Source of the DNA: Irineochytrium annulatum
Taxonomy: Eukaryota; Chytridiomycota; Chytridiomycetes; Chytridiales; Chytridiaceae
Direction: 5' to 3'
Length of the DNA stretch: 17,878 bases
Assembly: GCA_027600665.1 (NCBI GenBank)
Contig: JADGJL010000539.1
Coordinates: forward strand, 1 to 17,878
Under the pieces are notes generated by a model, which had not been told where the DNA came from, made no database searches, and saw nothing but the letters and a program-made list of their open reading frames with translations. The position numbers and the translations under genes are program-made. The first letter of the stretch is position 1. The number at the start of each line of letters is the position of its first letter. Shown here piece by piece: positions 17,841-17,878 of this stretch.

Positions 17841-17878
17841 CTTTGAAATGAGAATGGCGTTAGTAAGCACTTGTACAA
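17841..17878 (-). other. 3' end of an intron with TACTAAC branch site
   Basis: On the minus strand TACTAAC at about 17865-17859 is followed 18 nt later by an AAG acceptor ending at 17841. The downstream frame is open through this sequence, so the exon start rests on the branch-site match. The donor lies outside the window. Confidence 0.6.

Overview
The window looks like nuclear DNA of a fungus, most likely an early-diverging zoosporic (chytrid-like) lineage. Coding stretches are GC-rich with C/G-ending codons, intergenic stretches are AT-richer, and most genes are cut by short introns (44-68 nt, with two of about 105 nt) carrying GTRNGT-type donors and YAG/AAG acceptors. The chytrid-like placement is an inference. 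It rests on a complete animal/protist-type soluble adenylyl cyclase, which as far as I know ascomycete and basidiomycete yeasts and moulds lack. All exon joins were worked out by hand from reading frame, phase and splice signals.

Layout, left to right: (1) 1-711, minus strand, 5' part of a START/SRPBCC-fold protein that runs off the left edge. (2) 1040-6577, minus, a 13-exon gene for a 1,626-residue soluble-adenylyl-cyclase (ADCY10-type) protein: cyclase C1, cyclase C2, STAND-type NTPase, TPR-like tail. (3) About 6998-7535, minus, a coding-like but interrupted stretch, probably a pseudogene. (4) 8078-11527, minus, a 3-exon gene for a 1,109-residue protein with an acidic stretch, a long charged coiled coil and a Ser/Pro-rich tail. 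(5) 12464-14704, minus, a 5-exon PIAS/Siz-type SUMO E3 ligase of 649 residues. (6) About 14904-15558, minus, an unresolved coding-like stretch with frame changes. (7) 15722-16484, plus, a 3-exon sigma-like glutathione S-transferase of 215 residues. (8) 17011-17840, minus, the last two exons of an unrecognised basic protein whose 5' part is beyond the right edge.

Nothing suggests an operon or a functional gene cluster; these look like independently transcribed eukaryotic genes, nearly all on one strand. The most interesting locus is the cyclase. Its two halves complement each other as in mammalian sAC (metal aspartates in C1, transition-state Asn/Arg in C2), but by eye the residue matching the bicarbonate-binding Arg and the residue matching the purine-selecting Thr are both Gly. 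It may therefore be regulated, or choose substrate, differently. I saw no tRNA, rRNA, CRISPR array or intact transposon.
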